NCBI RefSeq assembly: GCF_009937975.1
Contig: NZ_AP018441.1
Location: 4,030,001 to 4,094,000, forward strand
DNA: 64,000 nt
Source: Undibacterium sp. YM2
Lineage (GTDB): Bacteria > Pseudomonadota > Gammaproteobacteria > Burkholderiales > Burkholderiaceae_D
Direction: 5' to 3'
Shown: piece by piece, positions 1 through 9,284 of the stretch
Numbering within the stretch: position 1 is the first letter of the stretch
How the letters are laid out: each line of letters begins with the position of its first letter
Made by a program: the position numbers and the translations under genes
The notes under the pieces: generated by a model
The model's input: the letters and a program-made list of their open reading frames with translations, nothing else
The model's database searches: none
What the model was told of the DNA's origin: nothing

Positions 1-2
1 GG

Positions 3-296
3 CAGCGCATGACAGGCAAGGCGCGTGATACGCAAAAAGAACCGGGCAATATTTTGTTTACCCGCAATATAGACAAACAGGCGCACCAGTTTTTTTATCA
101 CCTGTATTCAGTCGCTGGCTTGCGTGCAGAATTGCAGGAAGCAGGCTTTGCCATCACCGCGCTGTCACCAGAAAGCCTGCTGCCAGAATGGATGATTACC
201 CAGCATGACCTGTTGGGCAAGCTTGATGAAGCCCTGCTACCCTTGCTGCCAGCGGCGCTCGGCTATGGCATACGTGCAGTGGCTGTACCCACATAG
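3..296 (+). CDS. C-terminal end of a protein, possibly a class I methyltransferase (partial)
   Basis: The reading frame is open to the left edge of the window, so the gene starts outside it and the first ATG seen here is probably internal. The visible tail contains FFYHLYSVAGLRAELQEAGF, a helix-turn-strand pattern like the late region of SAM-dependent methyltransferases, where an aromatic-rich helix precedes an 'EAGF' strand. No SAM-binding glycine motif is visible because that part lies upstream. The gene ends 24 bases before the ABC transporter gene, and the spacer carries two direct copies of ATGATTCAAAC. The functional assignment is weak. Confidence 0.45.
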   Translation, partial: QRMTGKARDTQKEPGNILFTRNIDKQAHQFFYHLYSVAGLRAELQEAGFAITALSPESLLPEWMITQHDLLGKLDEALLPLLPAALGYGIRAVAVPT

Positions 297-320
297 ACAT
301 GATTCAAACATGATTCAAAC

Positions 321-1955
321 ATGACGATATACAAAAGAAAAATAAAATCATATTGCAGCCTGCTATTTTTGTTGATGATGCTATTCATGACAGCAGTACA
401 GGCACAAGCAGCGAAGTCACCTGCTGCAAGCGAGAGACTGACACTGATACGCGAACGTGGCGCAATCGTCGTTGGCGTCAAAACCGATTACCCACCGTTT
501 GGCATGCTGGACGCCAATGGCGTGCCCGAAGGTTTCGAGCATGACCTGGCAGCCGACATCGCCAAACGCCTTGGCGTGCAATTACGCAAGGTCAGCGTCA
601 CTGGCAGCAACCGTCTGCAAAAATTACAGGAAGGCGTGATCGACCTGGTGATCGCCACGACGGGAGACACGGAAGAACGCCGCCAGATCGTGACCATGAT
701 AGAACCGAATTATTATGCGTCCGGCGTCACCCTGTTCATGCCGCCGACAGCAAACATCAAGGACTGGGCAGATACCCGTGGCCATCCTGTATGCGCAACA
801 CAAGGCTCTTACTTCAACCGTGTCATGCAGCAGCGTTATCTGATGGAATTGCAGATGTATAACAATGCCAGAGATGCCAAACTGGCTGTCAAGGATGGGC
901 GTTGCATAGGCTATCTGTTCGACAATACCGCCGTCATCAATGATCTCGCCAACCCTGAATGGAAAGGCTATAAAGCACCCTTGCCGCCCACCCTGAACAC
1001 ACCTTGGGCGATGGCTATCAGCAAGAGTGAAAAAGGCACGGAATTTGAAAAAATGCTAGGCGATATCGTCGCCGACTGGCACCGCAGCGGCTTTTTGCAA
1101 GAGCGGGAAAAAGCCTGGGGTATAGCGCCATCAAAATTCCTGGCGGATACCCACGCACTGTGGCAAAAAGAGGAAGGCGACAAGACACCCTTTTGCCACC
1201 GCATGCCAGACGGTAGCTGGCGCGCGGAATGTCGTAACCAGGTATTCCTGACATCAACAGATGTAGGTGGTCTGGCGCAACTTGGTCTGTGGCTCAATGA
1301 AACCACGGGCATCAACCTGACCCTGGTGTATGACAGCTTTGACCGCAGACAGTTCTTTTATGGCTTGCTGGTTACGCTGGTGCTAACGGTTTTTTGCATC
1401 ACTTGCAGCCTCTTGCTGGGCTGGGCGGGTGCAGTATTTGCCGAATCCAGAATATCGCTATTATCAGTCACGGCACGGCTGCTGGGTACGGTAGGCCGTA
1501 TGACGCCACCCTTGCTGTGCATGTATCTGCTACTGTTTGGCGTGGGCGCAATACTCAGTGAAACTGCCGGCATCGCGCTGTCTGCCTTTGGCGTGGTCTT
1601 GTTTTGCCTCAGCGTGTATACCGGCGCTGGCGTCATGACAGCCTTGCTGGATGCAGCAACGGCTTACCGTTTGCAACATGGTGAATTTCGCCTGCGCTTT
1701 GCCAATACCTCGCAAATCGCCAGGCTGGCCAGCGGCTCGGTGACAGCATCGCTGATCAATGTATCCAAGGCTACCATGATGGCGTCTGCCGTGGCCGTGC
1801 CAGAACTATTGTCGGCCACCACGTCCATCATCAATGAACGCGGCAATGTCGGTGTCATGATGAATGCCCTGCTCTTGACCTTTTTGCTGATTATCTTTGC
1901 CGTGGTGCGTGTCATACGCCAGCTTGAACAAAAAATCCTGGCGAGGGTCGCATGA
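321..1955 (+). CDS. Amino-acid ABC transporter: substrate-binding protein fused to permease
   Basis: Import of a polar amino acid or similar small solute across the inner membrane. Residues 1-30 form a signal peptide ending near AQA. Residues about 40-270 are a family 3 periplasmic solute-binding domain, with VGVKTDYPPF at 51-60 and GFEHDLAADIAKRLG at 71-85. After a linker, residues about 345-535 are hydrophobic with several membrane spans, as in a HisM/GlnP-type permease. These two roles are normally on separate proteins, so the 544-residue chain is a fusion. The stop codon overlaps the start of the next permease gene (ATGA). No ATPase gene lies inside the window, so it may lie upstream. The substrate cannot be read from the sequence. 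Confidence 0.85.
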   Translation: MTIYKRKIKSYCSLLFLLMMLFMTAVQAQAAKSPAASERLTLIRERGAIVVGVKTDYPPFGMLDANGVPEGFEHDLAADIAKRLGVQLRKVSVTGSNRLQKLQEGVIDLVIATTGDTEERRQIVTMIEPNYYASGVTLFMPPTANIKDWADTRGHPVCATQGSYFNRVMQQRYLMELQMYNNARDAKLAVKDGRCIGYLFDNTAVINDLANPEWKGYKAPLPPTLNTPWAMAISKSEKGTEFEKMLGDIVADWHRSGFLQEREKAWGIAPSKFLADTHALWQKEEGDKTPFCHRMPDGSWRAECRNQVFLTSTDVGGLAQLGLWLNETTGINLTLVYDSFDRRQFFYGLLVTLVLTVFCITCSLLLGWAGAVFAESRISLLSVTARLLGTVGRMTPPLLCMYLLLFGVGAILSETAGIALSAFGVVLFCLSVYTGAGVMTALLDAATAYRLQHGEFRLRFANTSQIARLASGSVTASLINVSKATMMASAVAVPELLSATTSIINERGNVGVMMNALLLTFLLIIFAVVRVIRQLEQKILARVA

Positions 1956-2602
1956 TGGACGGCACAGAAATCTTCCAGCACCTGCTGACCTGGACACCAT
2001 TTTTGCTCGGCGGCTTTGCCATGAACATCTGGATATCCCTTGTCGCCATGATCATAGGCACGGGCATAGGCTGGGTACTTGCATCCTTGCGTTTATCCAG
2101 CCATCCGCGCCGTGTCAAAGCCAGCCTGGTGGCTACCGAGTTTTCGCGCAGCATACCAACTATCGTGTTCCAGTTTTACCTGGCCTTCATGCTGCCATCT
2201 GAAATCCTGCTGCCTTATTTCAAGACCATCATCAGCTTCCCGGTATGGATCAAGGCCGCATTGGCACTGGCGATTGCCGTCATTGGTTTCACCAGCGATA
2301 ACCTGACGATAGCGATGGATGAATGGAAAAAAGGTAACCACCATGCCGCCTTCCTGTTCATCCCCAGCTGGACCAGCTATGCACTCATCATCGTCATGGC
2401 CTCGAGCACAGCATCCATCATCGGCGTCAGCGAACTGGTCAGCCGCTGCAATACCGTTATCAATGCGACAGGCAATACGGCTTTGATGCTGCCGATTTAT
2501 TTGTATGCCTGTTTGTTCTTCTTTTGCTTTTGTTATCCGCTGACTTTATTGATGAAGCGGATTTCGCGGCAGTTGAAGTTGCGGTATGGGATGGAGAGTT
2601 GA
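1952..2602 (+). CDS. Amino-acid ABC transporter permease (HisM/GlnP family)
   Basis: Second membrane subunit of the same importer. The protein has 216 residues, the usual length for this family, with about five hydrophobic spans. It starts inside the stop of the fused binding-protein/permease gene (4-base overlap), so the two are translationally coupled and probably form the heterodimeric channel. The segment FSRSIPTIVFQFYLAF resembles the family pattern around R(G)xPxxxQ, and the cytoplasmic loop near SIIGVSELVSR is a degenerate EAA loop, the contact site for the ATPase. The choice between the two adjacent ATG codons at 1952 and 1955 is arbitrary. Confidence 0.85.
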   Translation: MMDGTEIFQHLLTWTPFLLGGFAMNIWISLVAMIIGTGIGWVLASLRLSSHPRRVKASLVATEFSRSIPTIVFQFYLAFMLPSEILLPYFKTIISFPVWIKAALALAIAVIGFTSDNLTIAMDEWKKGNHHAAFLFIPSWTSYALIIVMASSTASIIGVSELVSRCNTVINATGNTALMLPIYLYACLFFFCFCYPLTLLMKRISRQLKLRYGMES

Positions 2603-2623
2603 GTGGCGTAGATTAAGCAATCT

Positions 2624-2727
2624 CGTAGGTTGGGCTACGGGGTATCAGCCCAACACTCGGCGTTTAAATAATGTATACGTTTTGTTGAGGCCCAGTGTTG
2701 GGCTGGTGAATCGTAGCCCAACCTACG
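2624..2727. repeat. Long intergenic inverted repeat (REP-like hairpin)
   Basis: Perfect 16-bp arms CGTAGGTTGGGCTACG (2624-2639) and CGTAGCCCAACCTACG (2712-2727) enclose a second inverted pair, AGCCCAACACT (2647-2657) and AGTGTTGGGCT (2694-2704). The RNA would fold into a hairpin of about 104 nt. It lies between convergent gene ends and could stop or stabilise both transcripts. No coding capacity is seen. Confidence 0.75.
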
Positions 2728-2751
2728 AAAACATACTCATTAAATCTTAAA

Positions 2752-5034
2752 TCAACTCCAACTCAAATCCGTATGCATCAAAGGCAACTGCCTGACCCGC
2801 TTGCCCGTCGCTGCAAAAATCGCATTACACACCGCCGGGGCCAGCGGTGGGAAGGCTGGCTCGCCCAGACCCGTCACAGGAAAATCCGTCTTCAGGAAAT
2901 GTGCTTCAATCCTGGTATAACTGTCCTTGATGCGCAGCAGCGGATATTCATTGAAATTACCCTGCACGACTCGGCCACGCTGTATATCGAGCTCGGGGTA
3001 CATCAGGGTACTGATACCATCGAGGACCGAGCCCTGTACCTGATGCTCGGCACCGCTGAGATTGACTATCTGCGAACCTATATCGGTCACCACGACCACC
3101 CTATCGACCTTGAGCTCACCCTGTTTGCTGACGGTGACCTCGGCCACCTCGGCAATATAGCCACGGTGGCTGAAATGGAAGGCAATGCCCTGCCCCTGGC
3201 CACGCGGGAATTTCTTTTTACCCCAGTCTGCCCTGGTTGCCACCTCCTGCAAGACACGCTTCATGCGACCCACATGATAAGGCTGACCGCGCTCACCCGT
3301 GCCCGGCACGATTTCTTTATCACCGAGTATATCAAGGCGGAACTGCACAGGGTCGCGCCCAGCTGCATGGGCCAGTTCATCTATAAAGCTATGGAAGACC
3401 CAGGCAAACACATTGCTGCCCGGTGCACGCCACGGCCCCATGGGGATATTGCATTCCATCAGCGTCTGTTCCAGCAGGCAGTTTTCCAGCCAACGACCAG
3501 GGAATTCATCGCCGGACAAACTGGCACCACTGCCCGCCTGTAATTGCGGCTTGCCATCCCGCATGACTTTATTGCCAAAGCTGACGAAGTGATTATGCCA
3601 GGCAGTGAGCTTGCCCTTGTCATCCACCGCACCACGCAAGAAGTGAAAACCACCCGCGCGGAAATGATCATGGCGCATATCGTCTTCACGCGACCAGGTC
3701 AGCTTGACGGGTGCATTGACGCGTTTGGCAATCGCGGCAGCTTCGACGATAAAGTCTGAACTCAGGCGGCGACCAAAGCCACCACCGCTGCGGGTGATGT
3801 GCAGCTTGATTTTTTCCTTGGGCATGGCCAGAACTTCAGCCACCAGATTCTGGCCAGACTCAGGCAACTGGGTTGGCGCCCAGATTTCCAGGCTACTCTC
3901 TTTTGCATTGTAGGCTGCCGTGCAATTTTGTGGCTCCATGCTCGCATGCGAGATGAAGGCGTAGGAATAGGCAGCTTCCACTGTTTTGGTAGCCTTACCC
4001 ATGGCAGCTGCAACATCACCATCCTTGCGCAAAGTGGCAGTGCCTGGCTGGCCAGAGAGTTTTTTGGCTTGTTCGGCAAAGCCAGCCCAGCTCTCAGCTG
4101 CGCCCTTGCCTTCATCCCATTTGACATCCAGTTGCTTGCGAGCGCTGAAGGCGGCCCAGGTGGTTTCGGCAATAATCGCCACGCCGGGCATGAGGCCGCG
4201 CAGATTGTCCGTACCTTCAATGACAAAAGCATCCTTAATACCTGGCAAAGACTTGATGCGATCAAGATTGGCACTGACGACCTTGCCACCAAAGACAGGG
4301 CATTTTTCATAGACGGCATACAGCATGCCGGGTAATTTCACATCTATGCCAAACAGCGGCTTACCGGTGACGATGGCGGCATTATCGACACCGCCTATGC
4401 GCGTGCCCAGCAGCTTGAACTGCGCCGGGTCCTTGAGTTTGACATCCTTGGCATCTGGCACAGGCAATGTAGCAGCTTTAGCGGCCAGTGCCGCATACGT
4501 CAGTTTGCGCTGGCTGGCTGCATGGTGTACGGCACTGTCCGCCGCATGGCATTCAGATGCAGGTACATTCCAGGTCTGTGCAGCAGCACTGACCAGCATG
4601 GTGCGTGCCGTGGCACCCAGCCTGTGGAATTCATTGTAATTCGTCGGCGTGGAAGTTGAACCACCGGCACCCTGGCTGCCATAGGCGGGATTAAGATCAC
4701 CCTGGATGATGCGCACATCTTTCCAGTTCACTTCCAGCTCTTCGGCTATCACCATGGGCAGCGAAGTCTTGATGCCCTGCCCTATCTCTGGTTGTTTGGA
4801 TACCAGGGTCACTGTGCCGTCACTGCTTATACGTATCTGGGCATGCGGGACAAAGTCTGTTGCGCCACCTGTTGCATTAGCCGCAGGCTTGCTGATCTGC
4901 GCAAGTGCACTGTCGCCAGCCCCCAGATAAGCCAATACCAGGCCACCGCCAGTGAATGCTGACATGCGTAAAAAGTCACGGCGTGCCGGAGAACTGACTT
5001 TTGGCTCAGCAGAAATATTTTCAGGTTTATTCAT
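2752..5034 (-). CDS. Molybdopterin-binding large subunit of a xanthine-dehydrogenase-family hydroxylase (IorB-like)
   Basis: Catalytic subunit of a two-subunit molybdenum hydroxylase that oxidises an aldehyde or N-heterocycle with water as oxygen donor. Residues 18-40 form a twin-arginine signal ([14 protein letters not shown]), so the folded protein is exported to the periplasm. The family motif GGGFGRR lies mid-chain, and [12 protein letters not shown] near residues 722-733 holds the conserved catalytic Glu (E725). The length of 760 fits isoquinoline 1-oxidoreductase beta subunits rather than the three-subunit xanthine dehydrogenases. It follows the iron-sulfur subunit with a 4-base overlap. 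The natural substrate is unknown; IorB-type enzymes often act on aldehydes. Confidence 0.9.
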   Translation of the reverse strand: MNKPENISAEPKVSSPARRDFLRMSAFTGGGLVLAYLGAGDSALAQISKPAANATGGATDFVPHAQIRISSDGTVTLVSKQPEIGQGIKTSLPMVIAEELEVNWKDVRIIQGDLNPAYGSQGAGGSTSTPTNYNEFHRLGATARTMLVSAAAQTWNVPASECHAADSAVHHAASQRKLTYAALAAKAATLPVPDAKDVKLKDPAQFKLLGTRIGGVDNAAIVTGKPLFGIDVKLPGMLYAVYEKCPVFGGKVVSANLDRIKSLPGIKDAFVIEGTDNLRGLMPGVAIIAETTWAAFSARKQLDVKWDEGKGAAESWAGFAEQAKKLSGQPGTATLRKDGDVAAAMGKATKTVEAAYSYAFISHASMEPQNCTAAYNAKESSLEIWAPTQLPESGQNLVAEVLAMPKEKIKLHITRSGGGFGRRLSSDFIVEAAAIAKRVNAPVKLTWSREDDMRHDHFRAGGFHFLRGAVDDKGKLTAWHNHFVSFGNKVMRDGKPQLQAGSGASLSGDEFPGRWLENCLLEQTLMECNIPMGPWRAPGSNVFAWVFHSFIDELAHAAGRDPVQFRLDILGDKEIVPGTGERGQPYHVGRMKRVLQEVATRADWGKKKFPRGQGQGIAFHFSHRGYIAEVAEVTVSKQGELKVDRVVVVTDIGSQIVNLSGAEHQVQGSVLDGISTLMYPELDIQRGRVVQGNFNEYPLLRIKDSYTRIEAHFLKTDFPVTGLGEPAFPPLAPAVCNAIFAATGKRVRQLPLMHTDLSWS

Positions 5035-5522
5035 TTCGCCACCTTGTTCTTGCCACTCTTGCCATTAGCGATTTCTGCCGCCCTGTGTATGCCAGCCCGT
5101 ATGCGTATATAGGTAGCGCAGCGGCACAGGTTGCCGCCCATGGCCGCATCGATATCAGCATCAGTGGGATGGGGCTTGTCTTTGAGCAGGGCGGCAGCCG
5201 ACATGATCTGGCCAGCCTGGCAATAGCCGCATTGCGGCACGTCCAGCTCTTGCCAGGCGGTTTGCAGCGGGTGCGTGGCCTTGGCGTCCAGGCCTTCTAT
5301 GGTAGTGACTTTTTGTTTGCCTAGCGAAGATACCGGCACCAGGCAAGAGCGGGTGGGTGAACCATTGATATGCACGGTACAGGCACCGCACTGCCCCACA
5401 CCACAGCCATATTTGGTGCCAACCAGGTTCAGGCTGTCGCGCAGCGCCCATAATAAGGGGGTATCGGGGGCGACATCTACGGCCTGCAACTGGCCATTAA
5501 TATTCAGGGTATGTTTGCTCAT
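5031..5522 (-). CDS. (2Fe-2S)-binding small subunit of the molybdenum hydroxylase (IorA-like)
   Basis: Electron-transfer partner of the large subunit. It carries a plant-ferredoxin-type cluster motif [11 protein letters not shown] in the N-terminal half, then CGYCQAGQ and GGNLCRC, which hold the second [2Fe-2S] cluster typical of this family. The ATG at 5520-5522 ([10 protein letters not shown]) is preferred over a TTG ten codons upstream, because homologous domains begin with a short strand like KHTLNING. The 163-residue length is usual. It lacks a signal peptide and is probably carried out by the Tat signal of its partner. The stop overlaps the start of the large-subunit gene. Confidence 0.9.
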   Translation of the reverse strand: MSKHTLNINGQLQAVDVAPDTPLLWALRDSLNLVGTKYGCGVGQCGACTVHINGSPTRSCLVPVSSLGKQKVTTIEGLDAKATHPLQTAWQELDVPQCGYCQAGQIMSAAALLKDKPHPTDADIDAAMGGNLCRCATYIRIRAGIHRAAEIANGKSGKNKVAK

Positions 5523-5601
5523 GCTGAGTCCGCTAAAGTTGAACAAGTCCAATCAGGCATGCAAGATTGTATGCTTTTTAGGCAAATCAGGTGAGGCAGT
5601 T

Positions 5602-6600
5602 TCAAATCAATACACGATGAGCGATTGTCATGTACAAAGGGATACCGAGCAAGATATTGAATGGAAAGGTCATACCCAGTGACATGCCCAAATACAGTGC
5701 TGGTGAAGCCTCAGGAATAGCAAAGCGCAAAACCGCCGGTACTGCAATATAGGAGGCACTGGCAGCAAGGACCATCAACAGCGCAGCATCACCTGCGGGC
5801 AAGCTGAACAGGGCCGCAAGGACCAGCGCAATTCCGGCATGGGCAAGTGGTGCCAGCAAGGAATAGGCAATCAGCAAGGGAGACTTTCCACGCAATTGTC
5901 CCAGGTTGCGTGCAGCCTTTAAGCCCATATCAAGCAGAAAGAACGCCAGCATGCCTTTGAACAGGTCGCCAGAAAATGGCTGCATCGATGCCTTGCCTGC
6001 CTCACCGGAAAGTATGCCCACCAGCATGGCCCCCAACAACAGCAACTGCGCACCATCCGTCAAGGACTCGTGCAGTATCTTGCCCAGTGTAGGTACAGCA
6101 CCGGGCTCACCAGCATTCGCATGGCGCTTGCGCACTGTATTTGCCACGATCACGGCGAACAATATCGCTGGCGACTCCATCAGCGCCATCGCAGCCGCCA
6201 TGTGGCCACCGTAATGCAAAGCATGGGTATCCATGTACTGCACGGCCGTGATAAACGTGACGGCACTGACTGAACCGTAAGTCGCCGCCACAGCAACGGC
6301 ATCAAGGGCTGGCAGAATTCGCTTCAAGGCCAGATAAGACAATGCGGGAACAATCAGCGCCAACGCAACCGCGCAGCCCAGGCTGGTTACCAGTTGCAGG
6401 TTGAGGCCAGAATGCGCCAGCGCAAAACCGCCCTTCAACCCCAGGGCCATGAGTAAATACAAGGAGAGGAATTTGGCAATCTGCGAGGGTATCTCCAGAT
6501 TTGATTTCATCAAACCAGCCAGGATGCCAAAGATAAAAAAGAGGATGGCGGGGTCAAGTAAGCTCTGCATATCTGCCTTAAGTATATCGATGGCAGGCAT
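5602..6600 (-). CDS. Sodium-dependent bicarbonate permease, SbtA family
   Basis: Integral membrane protein of 332 residues with about ten hydrophobic spans, matching the SbtA/DUF897 family. The opening pattern, 'LLDPAILFFIFGILAGLMKSNLEIP', split by a Pro/Glu turn, and the repeat of two five-helix halves are characteristic. SbtA proteins take up bicarbonate with sodium in cyanobacteria; betaproteobacterial members are mostly untested. It is divergent from a LysR regulator across only 63 bp, a layout like CbbR-type control of inorganic-carbon genes. No carbon-fixation gene is present in this window, so the physiological role is inference. Confidence 0.85.
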   Translation of the reverse strand: MPAIDILKADMQSLLDPAILFFIFGILAGLMKSNLEIPSQIAKFLSLYLLMALGLKGGFALAHSGLNLQLVTSLGCAVALALIVPALSYLALKRILPALDAVAVAATYGSVSAVTFITAVQYMDTHALHYGGHMAAAMALMESPAILFAVIVANTVRKRHANAGEPGAVPTLGKILHESLTDGAQLLLLGAMLVGILSGEAGKASMQPFSGDLFKGMLAFFLLDMGLKAARNLGQLRGKSPLLIAYSLLAPLAHAGIALVLAALFSLPAGDAALLMVLAASASYIAVPAVLRFAIPEASPALYLGMSLGMTFPFNILLGIPLYMTIAHRVLI

Positions 6601-6663
6601 GGTAATCGCAGGCCATCATAAGGTAAAATCAATTTTTTTAAATGCAATCATAGATAAAAACCT

Positions 6664-7560
6664 ATGAACATCACATTTAGACAATTGCAGATATTCATAC
6701 GCCTGGCAGAGCTGCGCAGCATCAGTGCTGTTGCACGCGCCTGTCATGTGACACAACCCACGGTGTCCATGCAACTAAAAGAAATGACAGACACCATAGG
6801 TATGCCCCTGTATGAAGTGATAGGCAAAAAACTGTACCTGACCAAGGCAGGCGAAGAGTTGGCGAGTACCGCCCGCAGCCTGGCGCATGAATGGGGCAGC
6901 TTTGAACAGCAAATCGCAGCCATGAAAGGTTTGACCGAGGGCAGCCTGCGCGTGGCCGTGGTCAGCACCGCGAAATACTTTATCCCGCGTATGCTGGGTG
7001 ATTTTTGCAGGGAATATCCAGAAATTGATATCGCACTTGAAGTACAAAACCGTGACGGCGTCGTCGAGCGCCTGAGAAACAATTTGGACGATATCTACAT
7101 CATGTCCACGCCCCCTAAGGACATCGACGTCGTCAAACAAGTATTCTTGCCAAATCCACTGGTCGTGGTTGCACCCTTGCAGCATCCTCTGGCGGGGAAA
7201 AAACGGCTGCAATTTGCCCAGTTATTAAATGAGCGCTTTATCCTGCGTGAGCGGGGCTCTGGCACCAGGCTGGCGTGTGAACACTACTTTAGTGAGAATA
7301 AGATCGCACCCGTGGTCAGACTGGAACTCGGCAGCAACGAGGCGATCAAACAAGCAGTTGCTGCCGACATGGGGCTGACCATTCTGTCACGCCATGCACT
7401 GGGTGATCATTTGACAGATCAAAACCTGAGCGTTCTGGACGTCCAGAATTTTCCCATCATGTCGAACTGGTATATCGTTCACCTGCAAGGCAAACGCCTG
7501 TCCCCCATTGCCAGCAATTTTCTTGGCTATCTGAGCCAGCACGCGCAAGACAAGGTTTAG
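6664..7560 (+). CDS. LysR-family regulator, CbbR-like, divergent from the SbtA-like permease
   Basis: DNA-binding transcription factor. Residues 1-60 are the winged helix-turn-helix (MNITFRQLQIFIRLAELRSI, then VTQPTVSMQLKEM as recognition helix). Residues about 90-295 are the two-lobed effector domain. The sequence style, with GSLRVAVVSTAKYFIPRMLG and MGLTILSRHAL near the end, resembles CbbR/CysB-type members that regulate carbon-fixation or transport genes. The 63-bp divergent spacing to the SbtA-like gene predicts that it controls that gene and itself. It is 298 residues, typical for the family. Confidence 0.88.
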   Translation: MNITFRQLQIFIRLAELRSISAVARACHVTQPTVSMQLKEMTDTIGMPLYEVIGKKLYLTKAGEELASTARSLAHEWGSFEQQIAAMKGLTEGSLRVAVVSTAKYFIPRMLGDFCREYPEIDIALEVQNRDGVVERLRNNLDDIYIMSTPPKDIDVVKQVFLPNPLVVVAPLQHPLAGKKRLQFAQLLNERFILRERGSGTRLACEHYFSENKIAPVVRLELGSNEAIKQAVAADMGLTILSRHALGDHLTDQNLSVLDVQNFPIMSNWYIVHLQGKRLSPIASNFLGYLSQHAQDKV

Positions 7561-7568
7561 AAATCAGA

Positions 7569-8273
7569 TCAAGGCAAAATCACCAGCCCTGAATGTTGAA
7601 AAGAATTACGGTCACCACGACGATAACTGCGATAAACATATTTGCCTTCTGCTGTCTGGCTGCACATCGTGCAAGGCACGGCATGGTCTATCTCGCTGAT
7701 ACCGATTTGCTGCAAGGCACGGCGAGCCAATACATTCAGATCTACATGGCGGTAACGCGGATTGATGGCTGTGGCATCCAGATCAGGAAACTGCCGCACA
7801 AAATCCGCCGCCAGCTCTTCGCTGACTTCAAAACAGCATGGGCCTATATGCGCACCGATGGCCGCCACCCAGTCTTGCGGCTGCTCGCCCTGTGCGGCCA
7901 GTTCCTGCCACAAGGTTTGCACCACACCACCGACTATACCGCGCCAGCCAGCATGGGCGACTGCTATCATCTTGCCGTCACGCCTGGCCATTAACACTGG
8001 CACGCAGTCCGCAGTGATCACGGTCACGGGTATGCCCGGCAGGCGCGTGAAAAAAGCATCTGCGTCACCACATTGCTGATGGTTTTCCGTTACCTCCACC
8101 ACGCGTATGCCATGTACCTGCAGCTTGTTGGGCACAGTATCCCAATACCCGCTCAGGCTGGCGGGGACAAAGTCACGGGCATTGCCAAAGCCATAGCGTA
8201 TACCGGGAACACTGGAAAGAAGGCTGCTGTGGTGTTGACTATGCTGGCTGCGATGGCGGTGATGCAGGGACAA
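7569..8273 (-). CDS. pgeF: Peptidoglycan editing factor PgeF (YfiH, laccase-domain family)
   Basis: Cytoplasmic amidase of the YfiH/PgeF family; E. coli PgeF removes wrongly incorporated serine from muropeptide precursors, and homologues were once called polyphenol oxidases. The zinc-site residues lie in three motifs: KLQVHGIRVVEV (His), TADCVPVL (Cys) and VAHAGWRG (His). IGPCCFEVSEE and the tail YSRR-like YRSYRRGDRNSFQHSG are also typical. The start is TTG at 8271-8273: no in-frame ATG exists, a stop lies seven codons upstream, and GGAG sits six bases before the TTG. It is transcribed toward the end of the LysR gene. Confidence 0.88.
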   Translation of the reverse strand: MSLHHRHRSQHSQHHSSLLSSVPGIRYGFGNARDFVPASLSGYWDTVPNKLQVHGIRVVEVTENHQQCGDADAFFTRLPGIPVTVITADCVPVLMARRDGKMIAVAHAGWRGIVGGVVQTLWQELAAQGEQPQDWVAAIGAHIGPCCFEVSEELAADFVRQFPDLDATAINPRYRHVDLNVLARRALQQIGISEIDHAVPCTMCSQTAEGKYVYRSYRRGDRNSFQHSGLVILP

Positions 8274-8464
8274 GGCTGGCTCCGGTAAATTTGTTCAGAG
8301 CAAGATTTTAGCGACTTTCTTGTCCGGTATGTGCAGCAGTTCTTACTTTTAAATACCCGCACCTGTATCTATGCAGGAACTTAGTGGCAAAGCATCAGTC
8401 TGAATTCCAGAATTCAGCATTGCAAAATTTAAAATCTTCTCTATCCTCATACCGCGAGACAATA

Positions 8465-9259
8465 ATGCGATCAATAGTATTCCCTGCCCTGGTCCTGCTA
8501 TTTGCCAGCTTCAACCATGCACAGGCTGCCACTGAGACACTGTCCCCCGGCAAAACCCTGTCACGCATCACCCTGTTAAAGGAAGGCACGCATCACTACC
8601 TGCGCTATTTCAAGAGTGGCGACAGCAATGTCCCTCTTGATATCTGGTCGCGCGAAGTACAGATCACAGAGCAGAATGGCGAAAAGCGCATACGCATACG
8701 CCAGCGCTGGGATGGCGCAGCCATACCGCCCAGCGCACCAGTGTCCACCCAGGCCAACAGCACAGCGACTACCAAGCTCCTCGATTCATGGGCACAATTC
8801 CCCAGTTTTACCCCGATCAGCCATGAACGCATTACCGACAAGGACGGCAAACACCTGGTAGAAGGCTTCACCTTCAGCGCCGACAAGATCACGGGCATGA
8901 AAGATCTCGCCGACAATAGCCAGAAAGATTTTGCCATGCCATCTGCCGTTGCCACCTACAATTTTGAAACCGACATCGAATTCCTGCAAACCCTGCCCCT
9001 CGCAGCAGGCTATGAAGCGAGGGTCAACTTCTACCACCCTGGCAGCAAAAGTGCACCAGCCTATTACAGCTTCAAGGTGGCAGGTGAAGAAAGCATCCCC
9101 GGGCCAACTGGCAATATCGATTGCTGGCTCGTGACCACCGATTACAATCGGCCAGGCACAGTCACCAAATTCTGGTTTGCCAAGCAAAGCCAGCTCATGT
9201 TGCGACAAGAAGCAACAATGCCCGATGGCCGCACGCTGGTGAAGACATTGATAGATTGA
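8465..9259 (+). CDS. Exported protein of unknown function, DUF3108-like
   Basis: Begins with a clear signal peptide (MRSIVFPALVLLFASFNHAQA). The ATG at 8465 is chosen because it starts that signal; an in-frame ATG at 8384 would add 27 polar residues. The mature 240 residues are beta-rich. The late segment GNIDCWLVTTDYNRPG and KFWFAKQSQLMLRQE resembles the end of DUF3108 periplasmic proteins, where a lipid- or sugar-binding beta structure reads '..KFWLSKDGH..LRxE'. No catalytic motif is seen. It stands alone between the divergent pgeF and the convergent LysR gene. Confidence 0.75.
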   Translation: MRSIVFPALVLLFASFNHAQAATETLSPGKTLSRITLLKEGTHHYLRYFKSGDSNVPLDIWSREVQITEQNGEKRIRIRQRWDGAAIPPSAPVSTQANSTATTKLLDSWAQFPSFTPISHERITDKDGKHLVEGFTFSADKITGMKDLADNSQKDFAMPSAVATYNFETDIEFLQTLPLAAGYEARVNFYHPGSKSAPAYYSFKVAGEESIPGPTGNIDCWLVTTDYNRPGTVTKFWFAKQSQLMLRQEATMPDGRTLVKTLID

Positions 9260-9284
9260 AGCGGCATAAGCATTGAGCAGTCCC

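Noticed and set aside
2773..3543. 256-codon plus-strand ORF opposite the molybdenum hydroxylase
   Set aside because: It is a shadow of the well-supported minus-strand gene with Tat signal and catalytic Glu motif.
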